Part shown: piece after piece, positions 24,401 to 39,600 of the stretch | Position numbering within the stretch: the stretch's first letter is position 1 | How the letters are laid out: each line of letters opens with the position of its first letter | Assembly (NCBI GenBank): GCA_038501625.1 | Contig: JAZAYU010000013.1 | Coordinates: forward strand, 3,906,001-3,970,000 | DNA length: 64,000 bases | Source of the DNA: Corbicula japonica | Taxonomy: Eukaryota; Mollusca; Bivalvia; Venerida; Cyrenidae | Reading direction: 5' to 3' | Notes under the pieces: model-generated | Told to the model about the DNA's origin: nothing | Database searches by the model: none | The model's input: the letters and a program-made list of their open reading frames with translations, nothing else | Translations under genes and position numbers: made by a program

Positions 24401-27400
24401 ATAGAACAATGTAGATTTTCCCACTTTGTCACTTCCATTAATGTTTTAAGTTTTGATTCATAAGTAGAAGTGTGTTTAAATAGTGCAATTGTTAAAAATT
24501 GTCAAATTAGTTGCTTTTTAAATCTCAACATGTTGATTTATTACCATTTTCATATCAAGAACTTTAACTCTGTATATACAGGGTTTTAATGCATGTGCAT
24601 CTGCTCTACAATGTTAGCTTGTTGGTCAGAAATTACCTGATGAATCGGGAAGCAAACAGTTTAGATCCTGATGAGATGGCATCCCAGCTGATCTGGATCT
24701 AGGCTTTTTGCCCTTGTGATGAAAATTGGGTTTGATATCAATTTGTTGAGATCAAGTGATTTTTTACTGTTTCTTGCAAATGTTATCAATTCTTGTTGAT
24801 GTATGAGACAGTTTTAACTATTGTTTACTGTTGGCGGAATGGGTCCCATAGGCAGTCTAATAACATGCTTAACTCCATGGATATGCCTTTAATCACATGG
24901 GCAACCAGAGTAGATCCAGACCAGGCCTGAAGGTTATAAAGCTGAGCATGGAAACCAGTCTCAAATCTCAAGCATCTGCAGCCAATCAGATGCTTGAGAT
25001 TTGAGACTGGTTTCCATGCTCAGCTTTATAACCTTTGGCACTGACTGCACTTCAGGATCTACTCTGTTCATTTTTGGTCAGAAATAATCCACTCCATCTA
25101 AAAGACGACAGTATAGATCCTGATGAGACTGCATGATGTGCAGGGTGATCTGGATGTTCACAGGTTGCACATGTGATAAAAAGTTGAGTAAAAGGTTAAT
25201 GGACTCATGATCTTGTTACACCTTTATGAGTAGTCTAAGTAGTGTGTATGACCTCTCATGTAAAAACTAAGTGCTAGATGGAAACTTTCAAATCAGTTGA
25301 AAACCTAATGGTAGCATTTAAAACTTGACAAAAAGCTGTACATTTCATAACCTGTCAAATGTCAAATTTTACTACAGTCAATCTGTATGACACCTGACTT
25401 AAATGTTGAATGGAGTCATTAATATTCAGTATAGTTCATAAAGTTACATTTCTTATTTTAAAGGGTAAATTTATGAAAAATGAATACAAATGTATTTGAT
25501 TTATGAAAAGCCTGTACTTCTGTCAGGTCAGTCTAAGGCCTAAAACCATAAAACTAAGACTGGAGGCCAGTCTCAAATCTCAAGCATCTGACTGGCTGTA
25601 ATGGCAACCAGTCACCATTGCAGCCGATCAGATGCTTGAGATTTGAGACTGGTCTTCAATCTTAGTTTTATGATCTTGGGCCCTGGTCTCTAGTATCAGC
25701 TTTACATGGTCTTCAGCATAGGATTCCACACCATCCTTAATCCTTTACTCCATATGTATATGGGTTTTATTATATGTGTGTATATGAGCAAGTGTAGATC
25801 CAGATAAGCAAGAAAATCTGTTCCATCTGATCTGGATCTACACAGGATCAAGTCAAGTTAATATTATTATTAAGAGTTGGATAATCATTTAATGACATAA
25901 GCTCTTAACCCTTTCCTCCATATATACGCATTTTTACGCATGTGCGACCCGTGTTGATCCAGATCAGCTGGCACGTCCGTGTGCCAGATGATCTGTATCT
26001 AAATTGTTTGCCCATTCCATACAGGTGTATCTATGGAGCAAAGGGTTAACACGGACTAGCTAGACAAATAAAATTTGATACAGATGGCAATCATGCACCA
26101 CACAATATATAAACTTGCAGTAATTAAAAGATGCTAAAAGTAGTTATGATAATAATGTAATATAATGTGTAGATTGCTTCATGGTCAGAAATAATTAAAT
26201 GAATCTAGCTGGGAACAGTGTAGATCCTGATTAGACAGCATAGATGTGCAGGTGGATCTGTATCTGCACTGTTCACACATGGGATAACAGCCATATCCCA
26301 TGGAGTAAAGGGTTAAAAGTTTTGTCACTTACTGAATGCTGTCATTGGCACAGTTGTACAAAAGGAGTTGATTTTCAATGATTTCGGCAACAATTTTGTC
26401 ACTGATCTGCCAACTTGCATCATGAAAACACTTAACAACATCATTGTCTACAACTTGAGCCTTCACACATGTCTAAATGAAGGATTGTAACCAAATTTCA
26501 AGTTTGTTATTAACAGGTGTGCGTACATATTGTTCAGTTGCTTTTATAACTCAATGTCAATAGTTTATTGCATTAAACATTCAATGCTGTGAAAGACGTC
26601 ACGTTGAAACATGATTTTCTATTTATTTGCTCATTATTTTGACGTGGCATTTTTATGTAAACAATAAAAATATGCAAATAAGCTTGTTTTTCTCACGATT
26701 ACCAGTATTGTTTATAGACGATGTTAATTAATAATTGCCGATGATTTCCACTGGAGTCATTAATTAACGTGTTGTACCTATCCTGAATTCATTCATCCAA
26801 AATTATGAAAATTACCGTTATTGTCACTTTGAGAATGTAAGATCAACATTTAACCTTCCAGTGACATATATTAATATTTTCATCGCCTCCTCTTTGGCTA
26901 TAAGTCATTTCGGGTCAGGATTGTCGAAACAAATCACTTGTTTAAAAGCCATTTGACAATAATTAATATGTTGTATTAGAGCGGTACTCTTAACAACTAA
27001 AGGAAATCAAACAAGTATATTCTGTACAGTTAATTAATTAACGGAGCAAAGCTTGTTAAAAATTGTTGTTATGTTTGATGTGAACATTAAAAGAGTATTT
27101 TTTCAGTGAGGCTTGAATTGGTCTTGATAATAGCAATATTTCTTACTTAAAATGACAAGAAGTTGTTTTGTGTCAGTCTCTACCGAAAAGCCCATTTTGA
27201 CACCTTGTCAAACAAAATTTCAAAAGGTAGTTCAGTCATGTAGTTATGCCCCCGAAGGGAGGCATATAGTAATCGCACTGTCCGTCCGTCCGTCCGTCTT
27301 TCCGTCCGTCCGAAATAATCTTGTCCTCGCTTCTCCTCATAAACCGCTTGAGGGATTTCTTTGAAACTTCACAGGAAAGTTTGTCACCAAGCCTAGTTGT

Positions 27401-27602
27401 GCATATCGTCAGGAATTTCTGCTCGGATTATTTTTGGCTGAGTTATGGCCCTTTTAAGCAAAATCTTGTCCTCGCTTCTTCTCCCAAACCGCTTGAGGGA
27501 TTTCATTGAAACTTCACAGGAATGTTTGTCACCAAGTGTAGATGTGCATATCCGAAGGAATTTCTGATCGGATTATTTTTGGTGGAGTTATGGACCTTTT
27601 TA

Positions 27603-27633
<31 letters not shown>

Positions 27634-30600
27634 GTAAACTGAAACCGCTTGAGGGATTTCATTGAAACTTCACAGGAGTGTTTGTCACCAAGACTTATTG
27701 TGCATATCCAAAGGAATTTCTGATCGGATTATTTTTGGCTGAGTTATGGGCCTTTTTACCTAACCCTAAACCCTAACCCTAACCCTAAGGTAAATTTTGT
27801 TAACGCAGTAGAGGTTACATTTTTTGTCCGATTGTCATGAAATTTGGTCAGGATGTTTGTCCCAATGATTTCTCGGACGAGTTCCAATATGGGTCATCAG
27901 GGTCCAAAAACTAGGTCACTGTTACTAAAAATAGAATTTTCTTGTTAACACTCTAGCGGTCACATTTTTGTTCTGATTGTCATGAAACTTGGTCAGGATG
28001 TTTGTCCAAATGATTTGTCAGAAGAATTCGAATACGGGTCATCTACGTCCAAAAACTAGGTCACTGTTACTTAAAATAGAATTTTCTTGTTAACACTCTA
28101 GCGGTCACATTTTTGCTCCGATTGTCATGAAACTTGGTCAGGATGTTTGTCCCAATGAATTCTAGGACGAGTTCGAATAAGGTTCATCTGGGTCCAAAAA
28201 CTAGGTCACTGTTACTATAAATAGAATTTTCTTGTTAACACTCTAGCAGTCACATTTTTGCTCCAATCATCATGAAACTTGGTCAGGATATTTGTCCCAA
28301 TTATTTCTAGGCTGAGTTTGAATATGGGTCATCTGGGTCCAAAAACTAGGTCACTGTTACTATAAATAGAATTTTCTTGTTAACACTGTAGCAGTCACAT
28401 TTTTGCTCCAGTTATCATGAAACTTGGTCAGGATGTTTGTCCCAATGATTTCTAGGATGAGTTTGAATATGGATCATCTGGGTCCAAAAACTAGGTCACT
28501 GTAACTAAAAATAGAATTTTCTTGTTAACACTCTAGCGGTCACATTTTTGTTCTGATTGTCATGACACTTGGTCAGGATGTTTGTCCGTATGATTTCTGG
28601 GACAATTTTGAATATGGGTCGTCTGGGTCCAAAAACTAGGTCACTGTTACTAAAAATACAATTTTCTTGTTAACACTCTAGAGGTCACATTTTTGCTCCG
28701 ATTGTCATGAAACTTGGTCAGGATGTTTGTCCCAATGATTTCTCAGACAAGTTCGAATATGGGTCATCTGGGTCCAAAAACTAGGTCACTGTTACTAAAA
28801 ATAGAATTTTCTTGTTTACACTATAGTGGTCACACTTTACTCTGATTATCAGATTGTAAAGAAACTTGGTCAGGACATATGTCCCAGTTATTAATTGGAC
28901 GAGTTTGAATATGGGTCACCTGGGGTCAAAAACTAGGTCACTGTTACTATAAATAGAAAAATCTTGTCCAGGCTGTAAATTTGTTATTTCTCATTGGATT
29001 TTAAAATAACTTGGCTCAAATGTTTACCATGACAAGGTGTACTTTCGCGTACAGTACCCAAGCCTGTTGGTCCAAGGTCAAGGTCACCTTTACAAAAAAT
29101 AACATTTTCTTGTCTGGGCTGTTAATTCCTAATGAATGAAGTGATTTCAACATAACTGTTCACCATGACAAAGGCATGTGTTGCTTACAATACCCATGCC
29201 GGTAGGTCAAAGGTCAAGGTCACTGTTACGAAAAATAGCATTTTCTTTTCCAAGCTGTAGATTTGTTGTTTCTTATTGGATTTTAAAATAACTTGGTGTA
29301 AATGTTCACCATATGGAGACGTTGGGTCTTGTACAACACAACTTTGTTGTACTCTGGTGAGTGATAAAGGGCCATCATGGCCCTCTGGTTCATATTACCC
29401 ACATCACATGTAGTAAGGTTCATAACTCTAATAATCATTTTCCAGGATAATTTCCCCAATAATCTTCGAATTTTCTAAAAAAAATGTCATATTTCACTTT
29501 ATTTAACTATATATTTACTACAGACTTAAAACATATGATCCTTTCATCTTTCACATTATATGCATGCAGTATGCTTTGTCTTCCACAAGCATATTTTTCT
29601 TTACATATCTTTATTTATTACATATGTATACCTATTCGATTTCAAAGCTGCATTTCGGGGGCATATGTCAATTTCAAGTGACAGCTCTTGTTTTTTGTGT
29701 CGCCTGCGATAGCAGGTAGACACATAGGGATCCTACTGTCCGGCGGCGTCGTCGGCGTCGTCCGGTAGTCCCCCAACTTTAACCTGAAACTTAATGTTGC
29801 CTATAACTTTGAAAGTACTTGTCCTATTCACTTCATACTTTGAATATATCATCAGCATGAACAATGCCATCTGTGACAACAAGAATGATAACTCCAGATT
29901 CAAAATTTTTTGAGTTATGCCCCTTTCAAATGCAACTTAACCTGAAACTTAATGTTGCCTATAACTTTGAAAGTACTTGTTCTATTCACTTCATACTTGG
30001 AATATATCATCAGCAGGAACAATGCCATCTGTGACGACAAGAATGATAACTCCAGTTTTAATGTTTTTTGAGTTATGCCCCTTTCAAATGCAACTTTAAC
30101 CTGAAACTTAATGTTGCCTATAACTTTGAAAGTACTTGTCCTATTCACTTCATACTTGGAATATATCATCAGCAGGAACAATGCCATCTGTGACGACAAG
30201 AATGATAACTCCAGTTTCAATACTTTTTGAGTTATGCCCCTTTCAAATGCAACTTAACCTGAAACTTATTGTTGCCTATAACTTTGAAAGTACTTGTCCT
30301 ATTCACTTCATACTTGGAATATATCATCAGCAGGAACAATGCCATCTGTGACGACAAGAATGATAACTCCAGTTTCAATACTTTTTGAGTTATGCCCCTT
30401 TCAAATGCAACTTAACCTGAAACTTAATTTTGCCTATAACTTTGAAAGTACTTGTCCTATTCACTTTATACTTGGAATATATCATCAGCAGGAACAATGC
30501 CATCTGTGACGACAAGAATGATAACTCCAGTTTCAATATTTTTTGAGTTATGCCCCTTTCAAATGCAACTTAACCTGAAACTTAATGTTGCCTATAACTT

Positions 30601-33600
30601 TGAAAGTACTTGTCCTATTCACTTCATACTTGGAATATATCATCAGCACTAACAATGCCATCTGTGACGACAAGAATGATAAGACCAATTTCAAAATTTT
30701 TTGAGTTATGCCCCTTTCAAATGCAACTTTAGCATGAAACTTAATGTTGACTTTAAACTTTGAAAGTACTTGTCATATTCACTTCATACTTGGAAAATTT
30801 CACCAGAATGAACAATGCCATCAGTGACGACAAGAATGATAACTCCAGTTTCAATATATTTTGAGTTATGCCCCTTTCAAATGCAACTTTAACATGAAAC
30901 TTAATGTTGACTTTAAACTTTGAAAGTACTTGTCATATTCACTTCATACTTGGAAAATTTCACCAGAATGAACAATGCCATCAGTGACGACAAGAATGAT
31001 AACTCCAGTTTCAATATATTTTGAGTTATGCCCCTTTCAAATGCAACTCAAACCTGAAACTTAATGTTGCCAATAACTTTGAAAGTACTTGTTCTATTCA
31101 CTTCATACTTGGAATATATTATCAGCATGAACAATGCCATCTGTGATGACAAGAATGATAACTCCAGTTTCAATATTTTATGAGTGATATCCCTTTCAAA
31201 TGCAACTTTAACATGCAACTTAGTGTAGCCTGTAAAATGGAAATTACTTGTTCAATTAATTCACTTTTAAAATACTTTGAATAATTCATCTGCATTAATT
31301 TACAAACCAATTTTTGAAAATGATAACTCGGGTTTCACCATTATTTTAGTTATTCCCCTTTTAAATGCAATTTAGATGACACATGTGTTCTGTTGTGTAG
31401 TATTGAAATCAACTTCAATAAAATATTTTTATTATATATGATTAAACATAGGCCCACATTTCAACGTTTTCCATGCAGGCGACACATGTGTTCCGCGGAA
31501 CACAACATTCTAGTTTATTGAATTAAGTTCAAATGTGATTATTTAGACTATGACAGGCAAATTTCAGTCAGAAATTATGAATTATGATTTATATATTTAG
31601 CCGAAAAAATATATAAGATTTGCTTTTCGTTGTAGTATGCTAGTTTAATATTTAAACTTTTCCTCCATGTACACACCTTTATGACATGGGTGAACAGTTT
31701 AAATTCAGGTCAGCTGGCACATCTGCAGATCTGCAATGTTGGCTTTTTGAATTTTTAGGTTATTTCTACCTACACAACAATAGAAGATAAACAGTGGATC
31801 TTAATTTATTTATTCAAGCATTGCTGCATATATGCTTTTATATATCCGTATATTTTTAATTAAAGGCATGTGCTACCGGTGTAGATCCAGATCAGCTGGC
31901 ACATTCGGATTTGCATTGATCACATCTTGGTCAGTAATAACCTAATGGTTTTAAAAGTAAACAGTGCAGATCCTGATCAGATGGCACAGATGTTTTGGAT
32001 GATCCTGATCTCCCATGCATTAACAGTATATCTATAGAGTTAGGGGCTAAATGATAGCCTAAATCACACAAATATGACCTGAAAGTTCTGAGATTTGCGA
32101 TTAAAGCTGAGGTTACTGCCTAAAAATCTTTATGATGTCTTGATATATTTATAATTATCCCTACACACCATGGGAAATGGCTGCTATCCAGGGCGACCAG
32201 TGTAGATCCAGATTAGATTGCTGAATGTGCTGGCTGATCTGGATCTACACTGGTCCCTATGTGATAAAACCCATATGTATGGAGAAGAAGGTAAATGAAA
32301 ATCAAGGCAGATACAAAAACATATCATTGAAATTTGGAAGGATTGTGTCAATTTTGGTTAATGCACATGAATATTTTGCTGCTAAATTGTCAAAATGTCA
32401 TAAAACATTGTAAAATGGTAAATGTCTTATTTTTGAATATAACTATTACATTAATATTCAGATAATGATGTTATTATTTAGTAGACAGCCTTGGCTTAGA
32501 TTTTGATTGGACACGGAATTAATTGCATGTGACATAAGACTGAGATATTTTAAATAGTATTCTCATTTTTATTCACCAACTTTATTGTTTCTCGGACAGA
32601 TTTATGGTTAAATTAGTCAAAACATCTGTCTGCAAAAATTGAATTATTGCATCCTGGAATTAATACAGTACAGAAATAAACACCTCAAGTTGCAATTTTG
32701 ACAGAATCATTCATTTTTGAAATGTGAATAAAACAGGATATTGTTTTATAGTTTCTGTCAGGAATCACTAGTGTTGACAAGTTTTGCAACTTTTCCTGCA
32801 TACTGAATGTCAGCTCTGATATACTGTTCTAACCTGGTCTGATTGATAAGTTGTTGTTGTTTCAGTATTATGCTTTATGATACACATTGTAAAAAATTAA
32901 AAACAAACTAAAGAAATTTTTCCAAGTTATTGTGTTATTTGTGTGGCATTTATTTCCTGGATTTTGTGGTCTGACAATTACTTGAATTTTATCACAAATA
33001 CTTGTTGGGTATTATTGTTTCTTAATATTTTCTTTATTAAACTTTAAAATTATATCACTTATGACAACAGGATAAGGGTAAAACAGTTTCTGGCAAGTCA
33101 AGGAAATGTTTGTCTCTTGTAGATATATCAAGCCCCGACAGATATCACTGTGCCCATGCAGCCGGGGTCCATACTGTGGTGTTACCTTGGATCAGTAGTT
33201 TTCAGAAGTTCTGTTCAGAGGGTAAGAACTTTAAATTGAAAAAAAAACACTGTTAATCCCTTTCCTCCATATATAAGCATTTTAACGCATGTGCTATCAG
33301 TGTAAATCCAGATCAGCTGGCAAATCACTGCTGTCTGATCAAGATGATCTGCACTGATTGCATTTTGGTCAGAAATAACCTAACAAATCAAAAAGCGAAC
33401 AGTTTAGATCCTGATCAGACGACACAGATGTGCTGGCGCATCTGAATCTAAACTGTTCGCCCATGCAATAAAGGTGTTTCTATGGAGGAAAGGGTTAATA
33501 TTCTTCAGACTTCATACTTACATCCTTGTTCTATAGTACATTCCCTGTACGTACACTGTGTCAAGATCTTAAGACAAGAGAATGATAGAAGTAGGTTGTC

Positions 33601-36600
33601 TGAAGTTTTTAACCTTAAGCCTGCTTATCATAACACGTACACATTATGACCAATTCAAGCCCAGATTAGCTTGCACATCTGTACAGTCTAATCAGGGTCT
33701 GCTTCGTCAGATGCTCATTCTGCAAAATCCTATTAAACAATCCTTTGACAACAGATGGAATAAAGTAGTCCTATGATGTTTAACTTACAGCACTGCCAGG
33801 AGGAAAACTCTTGGAAGCAGTTAGACGCTCTTGTTGCTAAAAGGTCAATTAAATGTGAGAGCCCTGCAGAGAAGGCACTACAGTGCTTTTTTGACAATTT
33901 GATCAATCTGTAAATCTGTTAACTACAAGGGTTTTTCAGGTGGTAGAACTAACCTTCATCAGGAAATATGCCAAGTTATTGCCATGAAAAAATCTAAGGA
34001 TAATTATTGCAGGGCCTTTAGAAAACCAGCCTGCAAACTCTAGTATCTGATTGGTCCATCTGGTTCCAGCTCTGATTAACCTTTACTCCATATATAGCTA
34101 TTTTATAGTGTGTGTCACTAGTGTCAATCCAGATCAACATTCACATAATAATAAATTATGTGCCATCTGATCTGGATCTGCACTGGTCACTTCTTGGTCA
34201 AAAATAATCAGAAGTGAACAGTGTAAAACCTGGTCAGAGGGCATAGATGTACCAGCTAAGCTGGATCTACACTGTTTGCCCATGGGATAACAGCCATATC
34301 CCATGAAGTAGTGTTAAATATAGAGACTTACATTGTTGCAGAAGATGAGGAGGAAGACATGCTGCCAGCACACAACAGTTCTATCGTGGAACATCTGATA
34401 TGTACGAAGCCGCTACCTAACAGGTAAAACCAATGATGTCACTGAATTAATGCTCTCTCATGTACATTTATGAAATGTGCCAATAATTTATGAAACTGAA
34501 TTTTGATACCAGTTTTAAACCTCCAGGATCTGATTGGTCAGTTTGGAGTCTTTTCTAAATTTCGATCAATCAGCTGTTAGAGATTTAAGACTGGCCTCCA
34601 CTGTCTTCTTTATGCTCTTAAGCCCAGATTTGTTTAGGGTATTCTGGCAAAACATTTCAACTATCTTAACAACAACAGTCTCTTAATATCATACATTTGG
34701 CACCAAGTAAACATGTGTCTTTGGAAAGCTGACATCATCCTTGTAGTATGTCATAAAGTAAACAGAGAACATTGCTTAGTATACATTTAGAGGTAAACCA
34801 TATTAATTATTTTGAAAACTTGTAAAAACATAATTATTTTGAAAACTTGTAAAAATATCAGATAAAAGAAATGGGAAATCAAAAAACAAATGTGTAAAGA
34901 ACTAAAAATGTGAAAAATACCAGTGAAGACACATTATCAAATGGTGCAGTTCATATATTGATGTAAATGGGTGAAAAGTATTTATTTAAATGTTGTGTCC
35001 ACAATGGATAGTTTCCCTTCTCTGAAAAAGCAAACACAAGAGAACTTACTGTAGAATCTCGAAAATAAGCGCATATTCGAAAGTAAGCGCATACCGAATA
35101 TAAGCGCATATGTGTCTTACAGAAAACTAATACCCAAAAATAAGCGCATACCCGTCCCTTAAGGTAAAATCTATCCCGAAAATAAGCGCATACCCGTCCC
35201 TTACAGTTAAAATATACCCCAAATATAAGCGCATATATGCATACCTAACTTGCTCAGTGGTTTAAGTTTCATTAAGCTGGGAGCTAAATCGGCCTTTCAA
35301 TTAAAGATAATTACAGTATATCTGTATCGTTTACAATGATCAATAAACGGTATTAGCCATAAAGGTGTGAACAACTCGCATTGCTATTGCTAAAGTGAAC
35401 CATTTATTCTTTTGTTCGAGTACAATAAATAAAGTATTATAGTTTTCAATGTTTGTTTGGTAATATTTACGTGACTTGAAGTATCAATAATTTTGTGCAT
35501 AGGCAGTTTTGTGTATTAAATAAAAAATGGATGAAACTACAAATATATCTGAAAAAAACAACTCGGAAATCTTACAGCAGAGAAAAAAAGGAAATTATAC
35601 AATTTTACAAAGAATGTCAAAACCATTATAAACTTTATAAAGAGTAAATTTGTAAATTAACATGCATTTTCAAACACGTCTTTCCTCTTCAAAGACGATA
35701 AAGTGTTTTGATAATCTTTAGTGCGTGCGTGTCTTTTAGTGTTATTTTGTTTCAAAAGAAGGCGTATATTCAGCCAATCTAAGCTATAAGCGCATATCAA
35801 ATATAAGCACATATTCAGCGGCTTAAATATAAGCGCATATCAAATATAAGCGCATATTCGGCGGCCTAAATATCAGCGCGTATTCAAATATAAGCGCATA
35901 AAAGCGTCACAAAATCAAAAGTAAGCGTATACGCTTATTTTCGAGATTCTACAGTATTTTACAAAAGATAGAAATGCTGGGCGCTGCAACAACATTTATA
36001 AAAATTGATTTAAATTTACTATTAGCAATTAACAGACACATTAAAATTTGGTGAAGCAATTTGTAATGGAAGACTGTTAAAACATTTGTGTTTAATGAAA
36101 GCCTTATAGTAAATACCTTGTTCCTTTTTATTTAAATGTTACTCTCATGAATTTTGGTGTTTTGTTTAAATTAGATGCACTTAGTATTTGTGAAAATTAT
36201 GAAATTTATGTGTTTATGAGGAAAAGATTTGGTATGATGCATATTTTATTTACATTAATATTGATCTTAATCTCTTGGTGACAAATTTTCTGTACATTTT
36301 CAGTCCACCTTCACCAGTGCTAGGAATAGCTCAGGTGCGAGATACAGGCTTAGGGACAGTACTTCTAACATTGTCCAATGATTATGAGTTCCATTGCCTC
36401 AGACTGAGGTAAGACATTGGTTCAGATATTTAATCCTTTATTCATAGGATATGGCTGTAATCAGTAGGTGAACAGTGTACATGCAGATCTGCCTGAGCTG
36501 GAGGTTATAAACCTGAGTTTGGAAACCAGTCTCAAATCTCAAGCATCTGATTGGCTGAAATGGCGACCAGTCGCCATTTCAGCCAATCAGATGCTTGAGA

Positions 36601-39600
36601 TTTGAGACTGGTTTCCATGCTCAGTTTTCTAACCATGGGCACTGAACATCCTTTTCATCTGATCAAGATTCTACACTGTTTGCATTTAAAGTACTGTCCT
36701 GAATACAATTAATCCTGCTTCTTTGAAGAGTTTAGACTGTGTTCAGCATTTATGTTGGTGCAGTCTGGTAAAAAAAGTCTGCACAGAAATACTTCACACA
36801 TATCCTGCTGTGGAATTATCCTGGTTAACTCTTTACTCATTATATACAAATTTTATCGCATGTGCAACCAGCATAGATCCAGATCAGCTGGCACATCCTT
36901 GTAGTCTAATCAGGATCTACATCAGTCACGTCTTAGTCAGAAATAACCTAATAAATTCATCTGTGCCAGCTGATCTGGATCTACACTGGTCACCCACACC
37001 ATAAAGGTGTTAATATGGAGGAAAGGGTTTAAAAACAGGCCATTTGCACAGTGAGGATGTCATACTTATCTCTCCATTTTTCAATCATCTGATATATATT
37101 AGAGTCAGCCAATTGTGGTCTTGAGCCCAGCCCCTATAATGTTGATAGATCTCTGCGGCCTTTTGACACTTGATTTGAGGCTAGACTTAACATGATAGAA
37201 AATTATGTTGATCTTGCTCATGCACCCTTGTTATTCAGTTAATATTAAGTGATATTTAGTTAAATGACTGAAAAACCTTTTGGAAAATTGCTTTGTTTAT
37301 ATCTAACTTTGAGTTCTGGAGATTTCTTCAATTCTTTGAATATTTCAGTGATATGCGATACATAACAAATGATACAGCCCTGCTGTCCGAGTCCAGAAGT
37401 CACTTAATACCTTCACCTATAAGGAAGATTTCCAGGGAACCATTTGATGATAGAATAAGAAGAATTCTTCAGAGAAACACATCAAATCCATTGCTCAAGT
37501 AAGAAAGGAACAAGAGGCCAAGAATTATTAAACTAAGATTGGCGGCCAGTCTTTGATCTGAAGACAATAATTGGTTGAAATCAGGTCAAATCTGCAAACT
37601 GACCAGACTAGAGTAAAGAGACTGGTTTCTGAAATTTAATTATTGTTAAAACACATAAAATGATAATGGTTCTATATAATATTTATTTTTAGTAAATCAT
37701 AAATTTGTCAGTCAGGGTCAGTTTAACAGAAAATGCAGGATATCCATCTGAGTAGAGGGAAACAAAACTTTTTGCAGTTTTCCCTTCAGATGAGATTGGT
37801 AATATAATAACTATGATTTTTAATTGTTAAACATTTTAAAATCAGATCGTCTGAAAACTGCATTGAAAAACAACCTAACAAATTAACTGGTATTGGAAAA
37901 CAAAAGAAAAGTGGTTATTTAATTCTTAACATGTTTGTGAAACAGGTCTGGTTCCAATCCCCAGATGAGCCAGCAGGAGTGTTTCCAGCTGTTAAGCCGG
38001 GCCACACAAGTGTTCAGAGAAGAATATATACAGAAACAGGACTTGGCCAGACAGGAAATCAAAAGAAGGTAAAGAAGGAAAAAAGCTTGGGTATGGATAT
38101 CCTGATCAGACAGCAAAGATGTGAGAGCTGATCTGTATCTACACTGTAACAAGCATATCCCATGGTAGATGATAAATTGGAAAGTCATTTATCGACACTA
38201 TTATAAATAATGTCTTGTGTTAGATGTATCAGCCAAAGTAATGGTCAATCCCATACTATATGTTTTATCATGAAATTTGTCAATGATATAGCTTTGGTAA
38301 ATGGAAATTTGCTATCTCTTAAACTTTCAGCAATAAGTTTTGTAATTGAAAAAATATTTTAGCATAATTTTTCATTACATATCCTTAAACAATACTTGGG
38401 GGAAAAGAAGAAACTTTTTCTGTTGCAAATTTAGCCAATTACTAACTATAAAATTTATAGATTATTATTTTAAGATATTCTGTTGTCAACAGTGCAGACA
38501 GCCAACAGCTTACAGACAGCTTGGCCCAAAGTCAGAAAATAAGGTTGGAGACCAGTCTCCATTTCAGCCAGTCAGATGCTTGAGATTTGAGACTGGTCTT
38601 CTGATCAAGTTTTATGATCTTGGGCCCTTGTGTTTTTGTAGGGTTATGTATACAGTGTTTTCTGTTTCCAGGGTAACGATATTAAAGGACCAGAAATCTC
38701 AACAGGAAGCTGACATTCAGCAACAACTGGAGTCACGTAACATTCTGTCCAACAATGCAGAACAACTCGCCATCAGTTGTGAGGAATGTAAGGAACGACA
38801 AGAAGATATACTCAAAAGGTGAGTGAGCTGAAAAATACAAGGATGTTAGTTTCCTTTCAGGTTTTGTCCGAAATGCCTGTCTATGTATAACACAGGAGAT
38901 GCACTAACACTCCGGTGTATTGTGTGTATTGTTAACCTAGTTTTCACAGGACTAATATATTGAAGTTGCCTTATTTTCAGGCTGACACTTAACCAAAATA
39001 ATTGTTGTACTCATAAAAGCCAAATAATTTTAAAATTAACAATCATATACAACATCAGTTAAAAAACAAATTGTACTCAAGCAATCTTGCTAAACTATTT
39101 CTGCCTGTCGCTGTGGTATTACATCTGGGAATTCATACGTGTGCAAAAGAAGTCATTTGTGCCTTCAGAGCAAAATAGTGTCTATGCAGTCTATTAGAGG
39201 CCTAATTGTAAAACATTAACTTTTATCATTTAATAATTTCAAGACAAAGATACATGTTTATACATTTGATAAATATTATCTGATTATAATTTCAGGGTAG
39301 AAAACATAATGCGTAAACTGCAGGCCAGAATACCATTTCTGTCGGAACCAGAGAGGTCCATGAAACGAGATCTTGAAAATATTGAAGAGAGATTAGAAAC
39401 ATATCAGAGAAGTCTAGAACAGGTTAGTTATCATCAGGTTTTTCATAGTTGTGTTATAGCATGAAAATATTTGTTTATAGTGATGTGTAATGGCAGATAC
39501 ATGAATAAAATGTGGTCAACAAACCAGAACCTGTATCTTAACACTTCCTAAAAGGATTTCAGCCTATCTTTATACATGTGTTCTCCTCAAAAGCTTGTAT

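Larger units (their letters stand above)
27245..29692 (-). mobile_element. pearl/HINE-like element C
   Basis: Hairpin TATGCC-CCC-GAA-GGG-A-GGCATA at 27245-27266, then a (TCCG)n microsatellite (27280-27312), then tandem units: about three of 145 bp with 'accgcttgagggattt', then about eight of 145 bp with 'acttggtcaggatgtttgtc', then a third unit type to about 29290. The right edge has CGGGGGCATA and ends GCTCTTGTT. The right portion shares units, inverted, with element E. Confidence 0.7.

Noticed and set aside
29915..30652. Repeated ~70-100 codon frames ([14 protein letters not shown]...).
   Set aside because: Identical frames recur every 158 bp because they are units of element D; no start, splice or family evidence.
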